A DNA stretch of 64,000 nt from Clostridium estertheticum subsp. estertheticum (GCF_001877035.1 NZ_CP015756.1:2533001-2597000), one strand, 5' to 3'. Shown: positions 9,847-19,318, numbered from the stretch's first letter. Program-made: numbers and translations. The notes: generated by a model from the letters alone, not told the origin.

Positions 9847-10743
9847 TTAATCTCTTTTAGCTTTCATATCTGCCATTGGAATGTATCCTAATTTTGTTAT
9901 TGATGCATGCATTTCAGAACTTGTCATATAATCTAAATATGCTTTTGTTATTCCAGTAGGTACACCTTTGGTATACATATGTTCGTATGACCAAATTTTA
10001 TATTTATCTGTGCTTATATTTGCTGCAGTTGCTTCAACACCATCAATTTTTAATATGTTTAAGCCTTCTTTGTTTGTTGCATCAGCAAAAGCTGATAACG
10101 CTAAGTAACTTATTGCTCCGTCAGTTTGTTTAACTGTTTTTAGAACAGCTCCACTTGAATCTGAAGTTAAGCCAGTTGCTTCTTCTTTTTTATCTAATCC
10201 AAATTCTTTAAATGTTGCTCTAGTACCTGAAGATTTTGGTCTATTTATAATAGTAACTTTGATGTCAGCTCCGCCAACTTCTTTCCAGTTTTTTATCTTT
10301 CCTGTAAATATATCTATTAATTGTTTTTTTGTTAATGATTCAACCTTAACTTTTGGATTTGTTACTGCAGCAAATCCTATAACACATACCTTAGTGTCTG
10401 TTAATGCAGCTGCATCAATTCCTGCTTTGTCTTTTGCATATATATCTGAATTTCCTATTTCTACACTACCTTCTCCTACTTGCTTAAGTCCAGTACCACT
10501 TCCGCCACCTTGTACATTTACTGTTGCACCTGTATTTTTAAGTTTGAAATTTTTAGCACCAAGTTCTGCCAAAGGCTGAAGAGCAGTTGATCCTGCTGCA
10601 GTTATTGAACCGGATGTTGCAGTCGCCGCTTTAGTTGTAGTTTTAGGTGTTGTTTCAGCTTTACTTCCACATCCAGTTAAAAAACCTGCTGTCATTGCAA
10701 CTGTTAGTGTAGCAACCATCAATTTCAAATATTTTTTTTTCAT
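9847..10743 (-). CDS. pstS: Phosphate-binding lipoprotein PstS
   Basis: PstS is the surface-anchored receptor that captures inorganic phosphate and hands it to PstC/PstA. A signal peptide ending in the lipobox FLTGC gives a lipid-anchored cysteine, followed by a Thr/Ala-rich linker. The binding motifs GGGSGTGLKQV, RPKSSGTRATF and SSGAVLKTV are intact. An in-frame ATG exists 5 codons upstream (10758), but the ATG at 10743 starts the normal signal peptide and has a G-rich site eight bases away, so it is preferred (298 residues). It is the first gene of the pst operon. Confidence 0.96.
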   Translation of the reverse strand: MKKKYLKLMVATLTVAMTAGFLTGCGSKAETTPKTTTKAATATSGSITAAGSTALQPLAELGAKNFKLKNTGATVNVQGGGSGTGLKQVGEGSVEIGNSDIYAKDKAGIDAAALTDTKVCVIGFAAVTNPKVKVESLTKKQLIDIFTGKIKNWKEVGGADIKVTIINRPKSSGTRATFKEFGLDKKEEATGLTSDSSGAVLKTVKQTDGAISYLALSAFADATNKEGLNILKIDGVEATAANISTDKYKIWSYEHMYTKGVPTGITKAYLDYMTSSEMHASITKLGYIPMADMKAKRD

Positions 10744-10808
10744 TAATATTTCCCCCATTCATTTATACTCATATTTAGCTACTTATTACTCTTATAATAA
10801 TATACCCA

Positions 10809-10844
10809 TAAAGTTAACTTTATATTATGTTAAAGTTAACTTTA
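10809..10844 (-). promoter_or_regulatory. Tandem 14-bp palindromes, candidate PhoP (Pho box) operator of pstS
   Basis: The perfect palindrome TAAAGTTAACTTTA occurs at 10809-10822 and again at 10831-10844, 22 bases apart (two helical turns). Related TTAACA/TTAATTAA units extend to about 10862. The block lies about 66-101 bases upstream of the pstS start, just ahead of A/T-rich -10-like sequence. In Bacillus, PhoP binds direct repeats of TTAACA-like hexamers, so phosphate control is a reasonable inference. Confidence 0.6.
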
Positions 10845-10880
10845 GTTTAGCTAATGTTAATTAAACTTTACATTCAATAA

Positions 10881-10916
10881 AAATAAAGCTACCGCAATAA
10901 TGTGGTAGCTTTATTT
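10881..10916 (-). terminator. Intrinsic terminator after phoR
   Basis: A 13-bp perfect stem (10881-10893 with 10904-10916) has a 10-nt loop and T-rich ends. It directly abuts the phoR stop codon and separates phoPR from the pst operon, so the two are transcribed separately. Confidence 0.88.
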
Positions 10917-12620
10917 TTAATCTTGATATGGAATTTCTATTATAAATTTACTTCCAACTTCTAATTGACTCTCCACATATATTTTTCCGTTAAATTCTAG
11001 CACTATATGCTTAACGATGGCAAGGCCTAGACCTGTTCCACCTTTTGATCTAGAACGAGCCTTATCTACTCTGTAGAACCTCTCAAAAAGGCGTGGAATT
11101 TGATCTTTAGCTATTCCAACCCCTGTGTCTTGTACCCATAAGATAAATCCATCAGTTTTACCCTCAGTTCCTATACAAACACTATTACCTGATTCAGAAT
11201 AGTTTATACCATTATCGACTAAATTAATTAACATTTGTTTAAATCTATCGGTATTACCTATTAATATTTTAACATTCTGTTGCTTCACTGATAACTGAAT
11301 TCCTTTTAAATCTGCTGTGTTTTTCATTAAATTGTACACATCTTTTATAATTTTATTAACATTAATTTTTTCTGTTTTTACTTCCTCTTGTTGCTCTATA
11401 TGTGAAAGTGTTAGAATATCTGTAATTAATCTAGTTAATCTATCGGCTTCCTCGTTGATTATATTTAAAAACTTTTCTTTTGTTTCTACATCATCAACGT
11501 ATTTTAAGGTTTCAGCAAATCCTTTAATAGATGTTAATGGTGTTTTAAGCTCATGAGAAACATTAGCAACAAATTGTGTTCTCATATTTTCTAGTTTTTT
11601 TACTTCAGTAATATCTTGAACAACAGCAACAGTACCAATATGATCATTTGCATTAATAATATCTGCAGTCTTTATTCTAAGTTCTCTTTCTTTTGGCCAA
11701 GCTATTCTTATTTCTTTGTAATTATCATCACTTTGATGTAATATATTTTCTAATTCAAAATTCCTTATATTGTCTAAAAGATTTTGCCCTATAATATCTT
11801 TTGTTATACCAAATATTTTTTTAGCATATGGATTAATTATTATAACTCTATTTTTCCTATCAACTGCAATGACTCCACTATCCATACTTTGAAGAATTGC
11901 TTCTAGCCTGTTTTGCTTATCAGTAACTTCATTTAATGTAGACTCTAGTTTATCTGCCATCTCATTAAAATTTTTAGCTAATTGTCCTATTTCACCATTT
12001 GATAATATACTAACTCTCCTATGAAATTCACCTTTACTAATTCTTGAAGTAATGAAAATTAAATCTGTAATAGGCCTTACTATAATATATGATAGTTTTA
12101 AAGAAAACCAAATTGACATTATAGCAGAAAAAATTATAGCTAAAATATAAAGCTTAAAGTATTTACTTCCTAATCCACTTACAATTTTAAGTGGATTAGA
12201 ACTTCTAATAATAAAACCATCACCAAATTCAGTTGCAAAATACATCATATGTTTCTTAGTCGAAGCACTATATCTAACTGAGTATCCAGTTCCATTCCTT
12301 CTTGCTTTTACTATTTCTTGTCTAACATTGTGATTATCCATAGTGCTCGCATCTACAGTTGAATCATAAAGAACCTTCCCCATTTTATCAATGTATGTAA
12401 CTCTCAGCTCAGAACTCTTTAAGTTCTGCGTAAAAAACTTTTGATGATCTTTTAAATTATTGCTTTGTAATAAACTAATTATCATATTATTATTTACTTG
12501 AAGTTTATCTTTTAAATTTTCTTCATATTCATAATTAAAGATAGATACAATTAATAATGTTACTACTACAAATATAAAAATTACAGTACTTAATAAATAT
12601 ATTAATAATTTCTTTTTCAT
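10917..12620 (-). CDS. phoR: Sensor histidine kinase PhoR
   Basis: Membrane sensor kinase of the phosphate-response two-component system. Transmembrane helices lie at about residues 5-28 and 155-180, enclosing an extracytoplasmic sensor domain of about 125 residues. A HAMP domain (about 180-230) and a PAS domain (about 240-340) follow. The kinase core has the phosphorylated histidine H356 in VANVSHELKTPL, an N-box (LVDNGINY) and G-boxes (DTGVGI, GGTGLGLAI). The length of 567 is normal. It starts two bases after phoP, so they are co-transcribed. Its role is assigned from its position next to pst; other PhoR/WalK-like kinases have the same architecture. Confidence 0.9.
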   Translation of the reverse strand: MKKKLLIYLLSTVIFIFVVVTLLIVSIFNYEYEENLKDKLQVNNNMIISLLQSNNLKDHQKFFTQNLKSSELRVTYIDKMGKVLYDSTVDASTMDNHNVRQEIVKARRNGTGYSVRYSASTKKHMMYFATEFGDGFIIRSSNPLKIVSGLGSKYFKLYILAIIFSAIMSIWFSLKLSYIIVRPITDLIFITSRISKGEFHRRVSILSNGEIGQLAKNFNEMADKLESTLNEVTDKQNRLEAILQSMDSGVIAVDRKNRVIIINPYAKKIFGITKDIIGQNLLDNIRNFELENILHQSDDNYKEIRIAWPKERELRIKTADIINANDHIGTVAVVQDITEVKKLENMRTQFVANVSHELKTPLTSIKGFAETLKYVDDVETKEKFLNIINEEADRLTRLITDILTLSHIEQQEEVKTEKINVNKIIKDVYNLMKNTADLKGIQLSVKQQNVKILIGNTDRFKQMLINLVDNGINYSESGNSVCIGTEGKTDGFILWVQDTGVGIAKDQIPRLFERFYRVDKARSRSKGGTGLGLAIVKHIVLEFNGKIYVESQLEVGSKFIIEIPYQD

Positions 12621-12622
12621 TC

Positions 12623-13318
12623 TTATTCTCCAAAATTGAATCTATATCCTATACCGCGAATAGTCTGGATATATACTGGATTTTTATCATCTTCTTCAAT
12701 CTTTTGCCTTAAGTGCCTTATGTGGACGTCTACAGTTCTTGTTTCTCCTACATATTCATAACCCCATATTTTGTCGAGTAAAAAATCTCTGGTCATAACC
12801 CTACCTTTATTCTTTATTAAAATTTGTAATAATTCAAACTCCTTTAAAGTCAAATCAATTCTTATTTCACTTTTTAGAACCTCATGTTTACCAAAGTCAA
12901 TGGCCAGATTACCAATTTTAAAAGTTTTTTCAACTATCTTCATAGTAGTCCTTCTAAGAATGGCTTTAACCCTCGCTACAAGTTCCCTTACTGAAAATGG
13001 TTTTGTAATATAATCATCTGCACCGAGCTCAAGTCCTATTATCTTATCTATTTCTTCCCCTTTTGCTGTTATCATAATTATCGGCATGCCAGACATATTT
13101 GAATCTTTTCTGATTTCTTTACATACATCTAATCCGTCCATTCCAGGCAACATCAAATCTAATAACATCAATTGTGGTGCTTGTTCTTTAGCAAGCTTTA
13201 CAGCGTCTATTCCATTGTCAGCACATATAACTTTATATCCATTTTTCTCTAAATTAAATTTAATTAATTCCCTTATATGCTCTTCATCATCCACCACTAA
13301 TACTTTTTCTTCAGCCAT
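12623..13318 (-). CDS. phoP: Response regulator PhoP, OmpR family
   Basis: DNA-binding partner of PhoR; when phosphorylated it should activate the pst operon. A receiver domain (about residues 1-120) has the acidic pocket DDEE at 10-13, the phospho-acceptor D54 and lysine in TKPF. The C-terminal winged-helix domain has the OmpR-type pattern WGYEYVGETRTVDVHIRHLR. The length of 231 is standard. GGAGGG precedes the ATG. No terminator separates it from pgeF 54 bases upstream, so a pgeF-phoP-phoR transcript is possible. Confidence 0.93.
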   Translation of the reverse strand: MAEEKVLVVDDEEHIRELIKFNLEKNGYKVICADNGIDAVKLAKEQAPQLMLLDLMLPGMDGLDVCKEIRKDSNMSGMPIIMITAKGEEIDKIIGLELGADDYITKPFSVRELVARVKAILRRTTMKIVEKTFKIGNLAIDFGKHEVLKSEIRIDLTLKEFELLQILIKNKGRVMTRDFLLDKIWGYEYVGETRTVDVHIRHLRQKIEEDDKNPVYIQTIRGIGYRFNFGE

Positions 13319-13372
13319 GTTAATCCCTCCATATTTTTATGCGTTTTTCACTTAATTTACTACATATTGTTC

Positions 13373-14089
13373 TTAAATGTCTTTTAAATAAACAAATGAA
13401 AACATTCTTCCTTGCTTATTTTCGCTATTTCTATACGAATATAATTCATACTTCTTACTACAAGAAGTACATATATTAGTAATTTTAATATTATCTTTTT
13501 TTATACCCTTTGCATTAAGTTGAGTTATAATGCACTTTTCTAAATCTAATTTATTATTAATGCTTATTTTAATATTACTATAAATATCTTTACTAGTAAA
13601 CTCCTCTATTAGTTCCTTGCTAACCTCATAACAACACCCTCCAATATGAGGGCCAATATATGCGCTAATATTTTTAGTTAATGAACCATAAGTTTCTTGC
13701 ATTCTTTCAATAGTTTTGCTTACTATCAAATCATTTGTACCTTTCCATCCACTATGTATTGCAGCTATAACCTTTCTACTACTATCTACCAAAATTACAG
13801 GAACACAATCTGCTGTAAAAACACCTATAGCTCTATTTTTTTTATTTGTTATTAAAGCATCTCCATCTTTTATATTACCGTCAAAATCAAAAACTAAGTC
13901 ACTATGGATTTGATTTAAATATCCAATAGATTCTAGGTTATAAGCTGTTTTTATTTTTTCTAAATTTACCAATCCTTCATCAGTATGGCAGTTAAAGTTA
14001 AGTCCACCACTCGCTGTTGAAAACAAAATAACGACATTATCAATTTTAAATTTTATAAATTTATAGTTATTAAGAGTTTCTATTTCCAT
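13373..14089 (-). CDS. pgeF: PgeF/YlmD-type purine nucleoside phosphorylase (laccase domain, DUF152)
   Basis: Family members (formerly polyphenol oxidases, YfiH/YlmD) act on purine nucleosides, and related proteins act as peptidoglycan-editing factors. The conserved metal pocket is visible: NQIHSD near residue 60, ADCVPVILVD near 95, HSGWKGT near 117, and IGPHIGGCCYEV near 145 with conserved His and Cys residues. The length of 238 is normal. It lies upstream of phoP and downstream of nrdR, near sigE and ftsZ, as ylmD does in Bacillus. GGGGTG precedes the ATG. The exact cellular substrate is not determined here. Confidence 0.85.
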   Translation of the reverse strand: MEIETLNNYKFIKFKIDNVVILFSTASGGLNFNCHTDEGLVNLEKIKTAYNLESIGYLNQIHSDLVFDFDGNIKDGDALITNKKNRAIGVFTADCVPVILVDSSRKVIAAIHSGWKGTNDLIVSKTIERMQETYGSLTKNISAYIGPHIGGCCYEVSKELIEEFTSKDIYSNIKISINNKLDLEKCIITQLNAKGIKKDNIKITNICTSCSKKYELYSYRNSENKQGRMFSFVYLKDI

Positions 14090-14128
14090 TAGTTCACCCC
14101 CTATAGTTGCATAATTTTTAGAAACGAA

Positions 14129-14152
14129 AAAAAATGCCTATGGGCATTTTTT
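14129..14152 (-). terminator. Intrinsic terminator overlapping the end of nrdR
   Basis: A 10-bp stem (14129-14138 with 14143-14152) has a 4-nt loop. The A-run on one side and T-run on the other make a U-tail on either strand. The hairpin includes the nrdR stop codon. Confidence 0.8.
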
Positions 14153-14605
14153 CTCATTAGACATCAATTTTCTTATCTCTTCCATAAATGTATTAATATC
14201 CTTAAATTGTCTGTAAACTGAAGCAAATCTCACATAAGAAACCTCATCTACATTTTTTAATATGCTCATGATAAGTTCTCCTATATAATCAGATTTTACT
14301 TCTGTAAGCATTTCATTATTTAACTGTTTTTCTACTTCATCACAAATGGCTTCAATTTGTTTTCTTGAAACTGGTCTTTTTTGACATGCCTTCATAAGTC
14401 CATTTAATATCTTTGTTCTATCAAAATATTCTCTATTAGAATCTTTCTTTATTACTAAAATAGGCACATCTTCCACTTTTTCATAAGTAGTATATCGTTT
14501 AAAGCACCGTAGGCACTCACGTCGACGTCTAGTTGCAATATTGTCATCTGTTGATCTAGAGTCTACCACTTTACTTTCTTCACAGCTGCAATATGGACAC
14601 TTCAA
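14138..14605 (-). CDS. nrdR: Transcriptional repressor NrdR of ribonucleotide reductase genes
   Basis: NrdR senses ATP/dATP and represses ribonucleotide reductase operons. A zinc ribbon is formed by C3, C6, C31 and C34 (CPYC and CLRC), followed by an ATP-cone domain over about residues 46-136. The length of 155 residues is typical. The start is TTG at 14605: translation begins with MKCPYC, the invariant family N-terminus, and an AAGGG site lies upstream at somewhat long spacing. The gene ends inside its own terminator. It sits between pgeF and the ymxH-type gene, as in other clostridia. Confidence 0.95.
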   Translation of the reverse strand: MKCPYCSCEESKVVDSRSTDDNIATRRRRECLRCFKRYTTYEKVEDVPILVIKKDSNREYFDRTKILNGLMKACQKRPVSRKQIEAICDEVEKQLNNEMLTEVKSDYIGELIMSILKNVDEVSYVRFASVYRQFKDINTFMEEIRKLMSNEKKCP

Positions 14606-14684
14606 TGGTCTTCACGCCCTTTTACTAGTATAGTTAACAAATATACTAACATTATACACTTATCTTATAAATTAAAATAGTCTA

Positions 14685-14945
14685 TTATTCGTTTTCCATA
14701 ATTAGATCACTACCATCTACAAGAATTACATCAACGCCAACTTTCTTAACTTTTTCCCATGGTATCTCAATACTATCGTTTTTATTAAACCAAGATGACT
14801 TCTGAGTTGGCATTAAGATTGAAATAATTTTATAGTCATCACAATCCACTTTTAAGTCTTTAATATATCCCATTTTCGACCCTGAATTTATATCTATAAT
14901 TTCCATCTGTCTTAAATTGTTAATCGCAAACATTAAGCTTTCCAT
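14685..14945 (-). CDS. YlmC/YmxH family PRC-barrel protein
   Basis: A small protein of 86 residues that forms one PRC-barrel domain (EIIDINSGSKMGYIKDL in the first strand pair). Members next to sigE/sigG or sporulation loci in Bacillus and Clostridium are often called sporulation proteins, although their molecular role is unclear. GGAGGA precedes the ATG. It is the first gene after sigE in this window, a position where sigG is normally found between them. Confidence 0.85.
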   Translation of the reverse strand: MESLMFAINNLRQMEIIDINSGSKMGYIKDLKVDCDDYKIISILMPTQKSSWFNKNDSIEIPWEKVKKVGVDVILVDGSDLIMENE

Positions 14946-15186
14946 TTTATTCCTCCCCTAGAGTATTTTAAAACTTCTTATTCAAGTAGCTAATATATTC
15001 TTAACCTATGTCTTTTAGATCCTACTACTTTATATTATAAATATATTCATTAGACACTAAGAATATATTTATAATTAGAATTTTATTTGATCCTTTTAAA
15101 TAAGGCACATAAAAATAAATAATAAGTCAAAAATAATACTGACTTGTTATTTATTTTCATATGCCTTATAGCAATCTAGAATTACC
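14946..15186. other. Intergenic region between sigE and the ymxH-type gene, no gene found
   Basis: About 240 bases of A/T-rich DNA hold only the sigE terminator. I saw no coding remnant of sigG in any frame; the sequence is too short for one and has no sigma-like residues. Confidence 0.6.
15105..15165 (-). terminator. Intrinsic terminator after sigE
   Basis: A long hairpin. The core arms 15113-15129 and 15140-15156 pair over 17 positions with one mismatched pair, and weaker pairing extends outward to about 15105 and 15165. It follows the sigE stop codon in the direction of transcription. Confidence 0.8.
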
Positions 15187-15894
15187 CTACACCATTTTAT
15201 TAATTTCCTTTTGCAATCTTTTTATTATTCTTTTTTCAAGCCTTGATATATAAGATTGTGATATTCCAAGTATATCAGCAACTTCTTTTTGTGTCTTTTC
15301 TGTTGTTCCATTTAATCCAAATCTTAGTTGTACAATTTCTTTTTCTCGTGAATTTAACCGTTGCATAGCAAGCAAAAGTAGTTGCTTATCTACATCTTCT
15401 TCAATAATATTATAAACCACATCATTGTCAGTTCCAATTATATCAGAAAGCAATAATTCATTACCATCCCAATCAACATTTAGCGGTTCATAAAGAGAAA
15501 TTTCAGTTTTTATTTTACTATTTCTCCTAAGATACATTAGAATTTCATTTTCAATACATCGTGACCCATATGTAGCAAGCTTAATTTTTTTTTCAGGATC
15601 AAAGGTATTAACCGCTTTAATGAGTCCTATAGTTCCTACTGAAATCAAATCTTCAATATTCACTCCTGTATTTTCAAACTTCCTTGCTATATAAACTACG
15701 AGCCTTAAATTTCTCTCAATCAAGGTGGCTCTCACGCTTTTATCTCCTTCATCAAGCCTAACTACCAATTCATCCTCTTCATCCTTAGTCAAAGGAGGTG
15801 GTAATGCATCATTGCCTCCTATATAAAACAAATTGTTTGAAAACATTTTAAATTTAGCAAATAAGTTGTTTAACATTACTTTAAAATTAAACAT
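15187..15894 (-). CDS. sigE: RNA polymerase sigma-E factor, mother-cell specific
   Basis: Sigma-E drives early mother-cell gene expression in sporulation and is made as an inactive precursor processed by SpoIIGA. The segment [12 protein letters not shown] at the start of the core, region 2 ([20 protein letters not shown]), and region 4 ([19 protein letters not shown]) are closely like Bacillus SigE. The pro-sequence is about 20 to 25 residues ahead of the YIGG motif. The frame is open 18 codons further upstream, but the ATG at 15894 has AAGGAGG at six to eight bases, giving 235 residues. It is directly downstream of spoIIGA. Confidence 0.96.
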   Translation of the reverse strand: MFNFKVMLNNLFAKFKMFSNNLFYIGGNDALPPPLTKDEEDELVVRLDEGDKSVRATLIERNLRLVVYIARKFENTGVNIEDLISVGTIGLIKAVNTFDPEKKIKLATYGSRCIENEILMYLRRNSKIKTEISLYEPLNVDWDGNELLLSDIIGTDNDVVYNIIEEDVDKQLLLLAMQRLNSREKEIVQLRFGLNGTTEKTQKEVADILGISQSYISRLEKRIIKRLQKEINKMV

Positions 15895-15947
15895 AATTTC
15901 CTCCTTATCCATATTATTATACAAAACGATTACTAATTTTAACTTCA

Positions 15948-16754
15948 TTAACTGAGTATTCCTCTAGACATAAGCCCATTGTAATCATTATCTTTGCTTA
16001 ATTTATACTCGCAAAATGCTACAATTACATCTTTTCTTTCCATATTTTTCTTATTAATATGAATATTAATATACTCTGGTTTAAATCCAATAAATCTACC
16101 ACTAGTTCCATTTACTACAGTATAGGGAATGAAGTATGTATTGTTTTTTTCTAAGGAAATTTCACTTAAAATATTCCGTTCAACAATCAATACCGGCAGA
16201 TTAGAAGCAGTCTCGCGAAGCTCATTTCCAGTATCTAAAAATGCTTTAATAGTTTTTATATAATTCTTATTTACTATATCTACTGTATATATAAGTGTAG
16301 ATATTTTTCTCCTATCCTCTACAAAAATTACGACCCTATATATCACCATATAAATGATCATTACTGAAAGTAGCAACTTCTCATAAGGAAAATTTATTAT
16401 AATTACATCAAATGACATATCCTTTTTACTATTCATTTGAATAAAAAAACACATCCCAGCTAAAAGAATTGAGTATAACAAAAAGATTAATGAAGCTTTA
16501 ATATTAAATAAAAGCCTTTTTTCATGAAATACAATAACTATCATAATAATTACTATTAATATCTTAAAAGGTAAAAATGTAAGCCATTTAAGACTAGGGT
16601 ACAATACCGTTATAACATATAAGCTGCCTACTAGACTTGAAATGAGTAGCCACTTAAGCTTTACTCTCTTTCTTAACGTTTGAACAGTAATGTGTAATAT
16701 GAATAGATTAACTATAAAATTTACTAATATAAGAACATCTACATATACTACCAT
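15948..16754 (-). CDS. spoIIGA: Sigma-E processing aspartic protease SpoIIGA
   Basis: SpoIIGA sits in the septal membrane and cleaves pro-sigma-E. About five transmembrane helices fill residues 1-150. The C-terminal domain has the aspartic-protease motif AFLDTGN with catalytic D174. At 268 residues it is somewhat shorter than the Bacillus protein (309). The ATG follows AAAGGAGG. It forms a two-gene operon with sigE (54 bases to the sigE start). Confidence 0.94.
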   Translation of the reverse strand: MVVYVDVLILVNFIVNLFILHITVQTLRKRVKLKWLLISSLVGSLYVITVLYPSLKWLTFLPFKILIVIIMIVIVFHEKRLLFNIKASLIFLLYSILLAGMCFFIQMNSKKDMSFDVIIINFPYEKLLLSVMIIYMVIYRVVIFVEDRRKISTLIYTVDIVNKNYIKTIKAFLDTGNELRETASNLPVLIVERNILSEISLEKNNTYFIPYTVVNGTSGRFIGFKPEYINIHINKKNMERKDVIVAFCEYKLSKDNDYNGLMSRGILS

Positions 16755-16776
16755 CCTCTCTTCCTCCTTTAAGATT

Positions 16777-16809
16777 ATTATATAACTATTATCATCAGAA
16801 TTTTGTCAT
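16777..16809 (-). promoter_or_regulatory. Candidate Spo0A-type promoter of spoIIGA-sigE
   Basis: On the minus strand a TATAAT-like -10 (16777-16782) lies 21 bases from an ATGACA -35-like element (16804-16809), followed by a T-rich stretch on the plus strand that weakly resembles a Spo0A box. The Bacillus spoIIG promoter has an unusual 22-bp spacer with Spo0A boxes, so the long spacing fits that model. The 0A-box match is weak. Confidence 0.45.
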
Positions 16810-16900
16810 TTTTTACCACATATAATTATTTTTATTCTTTCATAAAACGTCACTTATTTCCATATTATTGTAAATCCATTTATAAATGCCCTAAACGCAA

Positions 16901-16925
16901 ATAAAGTGCCCAAAGGGCACTTTAT
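16901..16925 (-). terminator. Intrinsic terminator after ftsZ
   Basis: A perfect 11-bp stem (ATAAAGTGCCC with its complement) and a 3-nt loop, with T-rich flanks on both strands, just past the ftsZ stop codon. Confidence 0.85.
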
Positions 16926-16954
16926 GATTTAATTTATACTATTATTTTGTATTA

Positions 16955-18049
16955 TTATTTGTTTTGTCTTCTTAAAAAAGCTGGAATTTCTAAATCAGAA
17001 TCTTCATAATCTTTAGTATACGCAACTTCTTCGTTAGGAACAACCGTCTCTTTCACTTTAGGTTTTTGTACAGTTTTATTATGTTTTACAACATTATCAC
17101 TTTCAAAACCAGTTGCAATAACAGTTATTCTTATTTCATCTTTTAGCTCTTCATCTATAACTGCTCCAAAAATAATATTAGCATCTGGGTCAGCAGCCCC
17201 TTGTACAATCTCTGCAGCTTCATTAATTTCAAGTAATCCAAGATCCATTCCGCCAGTAATATTTAAAAGCACACCTGTAGCACCAACTATAGATGTTTCA
17301 AGTAATGGGCTTGAGATAGCTTGTTTTGCTGCCTCTTGGGCTCTATTATCGCCAGAAGCTCTACCAACGCCCATATGTGCAAGACCTTTTGCAAGCATAA
17401 TTGTCCTTACATCTGCAAAATCCAGATTTACAAGGCCTGGTATTGTAATCAAATCGGATATACCTTGTATACCTTGTCTTAAAACATCATCTGCCATTTT
17501 GAAAGAATCCATTAATGTAGTTTTCTTATCAACCATAGTTAATAATCTTTCATTTGGTATTGTTACTAATGTATCCACTGTTTCTTTAAGAGTTTTTATT
17601 CCTACTTCAGCATTAATCATTCTTTTTCTGCCTTCAAATGGAAATGGTTTTGTAACAACTCCTACAGTAAGTATTCCCATAGATTTAGCAATTTCTGCCA
17701 CCACAGGTGCAGCCCCAGTACCAGTACCACCACCCATACCTGCAGTAATAAACACCATATCTGCACCCTTTATTGCTTGGGATATTTCTTCTTTACTTTC
17801 TTCTGCTGCTTTCATACCAATTTCTGGATTAGCACCTGCTCCAAGTCCCTTAGTAAGTTTATCACCAATCTGAATTTTTTGAACAGCATGAGAAAGAATT
17901 AAAGCTTGCTTATCTGTGTTAATAGCTATGAACTCTACATTTTTAAGACCTTCCATAATCATCCTGTTTATAGCATTGTTTCCTCCGCCTCCACACCCAA
18001 TTACTTTAATTTGAGCAAACTCTTGAACATCAACATCAAAATCTAACAC
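16955..18049 (-). CDS. ftsZ: Cell division GTPase FtsZ
   Basis: FtsZ polymerises into the Z-ring that organises division. The tubulin signature GGGTGTG lies at residues 106-112, the nucleotide loop GCGGGGNNA at about 18-26, and the conserved C-terminal tail ends [13 protein letters not shown], the peptide that binds FtsA and other partners. The start codon is GTG at 18049, with AGGAGG seven bases before. The length of 364 residues is usual. It lies 15 bases after ftsA in the classical order ftsA-ftsZ-spoIIGA. Confidence 0.98.
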   Translation of the reverse strand: MLDFDVDVQEFAQIKVIGCGGGGNNAINRMIMEGLKNVEFIAINTDKQALILSHAVQKIQIGDKLTKGLGAGANPEIGMKAAEESKEEISQAIKGADMVFITAGMGGGTGTGAAPVVAEIAKSMGILTVGVVTKPFPFEGRKRMINAEVGIKTLKETVDTLVTIPNERLLTMVDKKTTLMDSFKMADDVLRQGIQGISDLITIPGLVNLDFADVRTIMLAKGLAHMGVGRASGDNRAQEAAKQAISSPLLETSIVGATGVLLNITGGMDLGLLEINEAAEIVQGAADPDANIIFGAVIDEELKDEIRITVIATGFESDNVVKHNKTVQKPKVKETVVPNEEVAYTKDYEDSDLEIPAFLRRQNK

Positions 18050-18064
18050 AACAATACCTCCTTT

Positions 18065-19318
18065 TTAGAAAAAATCCGCAAAAAAGCCTTTAACTTTTTC
18101 CGCTAATTTATTCTTCCCTTTTGTATTTTGTTTTTTTGACCATTTATTATCGTGTGATTGTTCATCTGACTCTTCAAATGAACTAGTATTAGTTTTAAGA
18201 TTATTAACAGCCTGAAGCACTATTCCTACTGATGTAACATATATTGGGCTAGCTGCGCCTACATATTCAGGAGATCCTACTCTCACTGATTTTTCAAGTA
18301 TATCTTTACTTAAATCATTCATACCTCTAAACAAAGATATACCTCCACCAACTATTACTACGCCTGAAACTTCCTTATAAAACCCACTGTTTAATAAATT
18401 TCTTTTAATTAAATGTAATAATTCTTCTACCCTAGCACAAATTATATCAATTAACAAATTGTTATCAATCTCCATTAAATTGTTATAAGAATCTTTAACT
18501 CTTATCTTCTCATCATCAATTTCTGCACCTTTGATAAGGCTTCCATATTTAAGTTTTAATCTCTCACCTTCGCTAAAAGGAACTTTAAGACAAACTGATA
18601 TATCATTAGTTATGTTATCTCCACCCAATTGAACAATAGATGTATATTTTAATTTTCCACTCTTATAAATTGATATATCAATAGTCTGAGCTCCAACATC
18701 AACAAGTGCTATTCCCATATCTTTCTCTTCTTTTCGAAGTACAGCCTCAGATATTGCTGATGGTTGAAGCACTATACCATTTACTTTAATTCCAGCTCTT
18801 TTAACACTTTTCAATAAATTACTAACTGCTGTAGATTGTGCCATGACAACTTGTCCCTCAACTTCGAGCCTTATTCCACTCATCCCTCGAGGATCTTTAA
18901 TATTGTCATATCCATCAACAATATATTGTTCAGGCTCAACACCCACTATTTCTTTATCGGCTGGAACTGAAATAAGTTTAGCTGCTTCAATTACTCTATC
19001 TACATCACTTTGTTTAATTTCCCTGTCTTCAGAAGATATTGCAATCATTCCAGTATTCCTCACTAATTCGCAAATCCCTCCAGGTAGTGATATATATCCT
19101 TCACTAATTTGCGTATCTGTCATACGTTCTAATTGAGTAACACATTGCTTAATAGCTTCAGCTGTACTATCTATATCTATTACAACTGATTTATTTAAAC
19201 CACTACATACAACTGATGTAATGCCTATAATCTGAAGTTTTCCATTACTGTTAATTCTACCAACTGCTCCACATATTTTTGATGACCCTAAATCAATTCC
19301 TACAATCTGTTCATTCAT
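18065..19318 (-). CDS. ftsA: Cell division protein FtsA
   Basis: FtsA is an actin-like protein that tethers FtsZ filaments to the membrane. The phosphate-binding loop VGIDLGSSKICG starts near residue 6, the SHS2/1C domain follows near 85-170, and the adenosine motif VVIVGGGISLFRG lies near 310. The C-terminal end LAEKVKGFFADFF is an amphipathic membrane-binding helix. At 417 residues it is normal. The ATG follows AAGGGGGG at about seven bases. Confidence 0.95.
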   Translation of the reverse strand: MNEQIVGIDLGSSKICGAVGRINSNGKLQIIGITSVVCSGLNKSVVIDIDSTAEAIKQCVTQLERMTDTQISEGYISLPGGICELVRNTGMIAISSEDREIKQSDVDRVIEAAKLISVPADKEIVGVEPEQYIVDGYDNIKDPRGMSGIRLEVEGQVVMAQSTAVSNLLKSVKRAGIKVNGIVLQPSAISEAVLRKEEKDMGIALVDVGAQTIDISIYKSGKLKYTSIVQLGGDNITNDISVCLKVPFSEGERLKLKYGSLIKGAEIDDEKIRVKDSYNNLMEIDNNLLIDIICARVEELLHLIKRNLLNSGFYKEVSGVVIVGGGISLFRGMNDLSKDILEKSVRVGSPEYVGAASPIYVTSVGIVLQAVNNLKTNTSSFEESDEQSHDNKWSKKQNTKGKNKLAEKVKGFFADFF

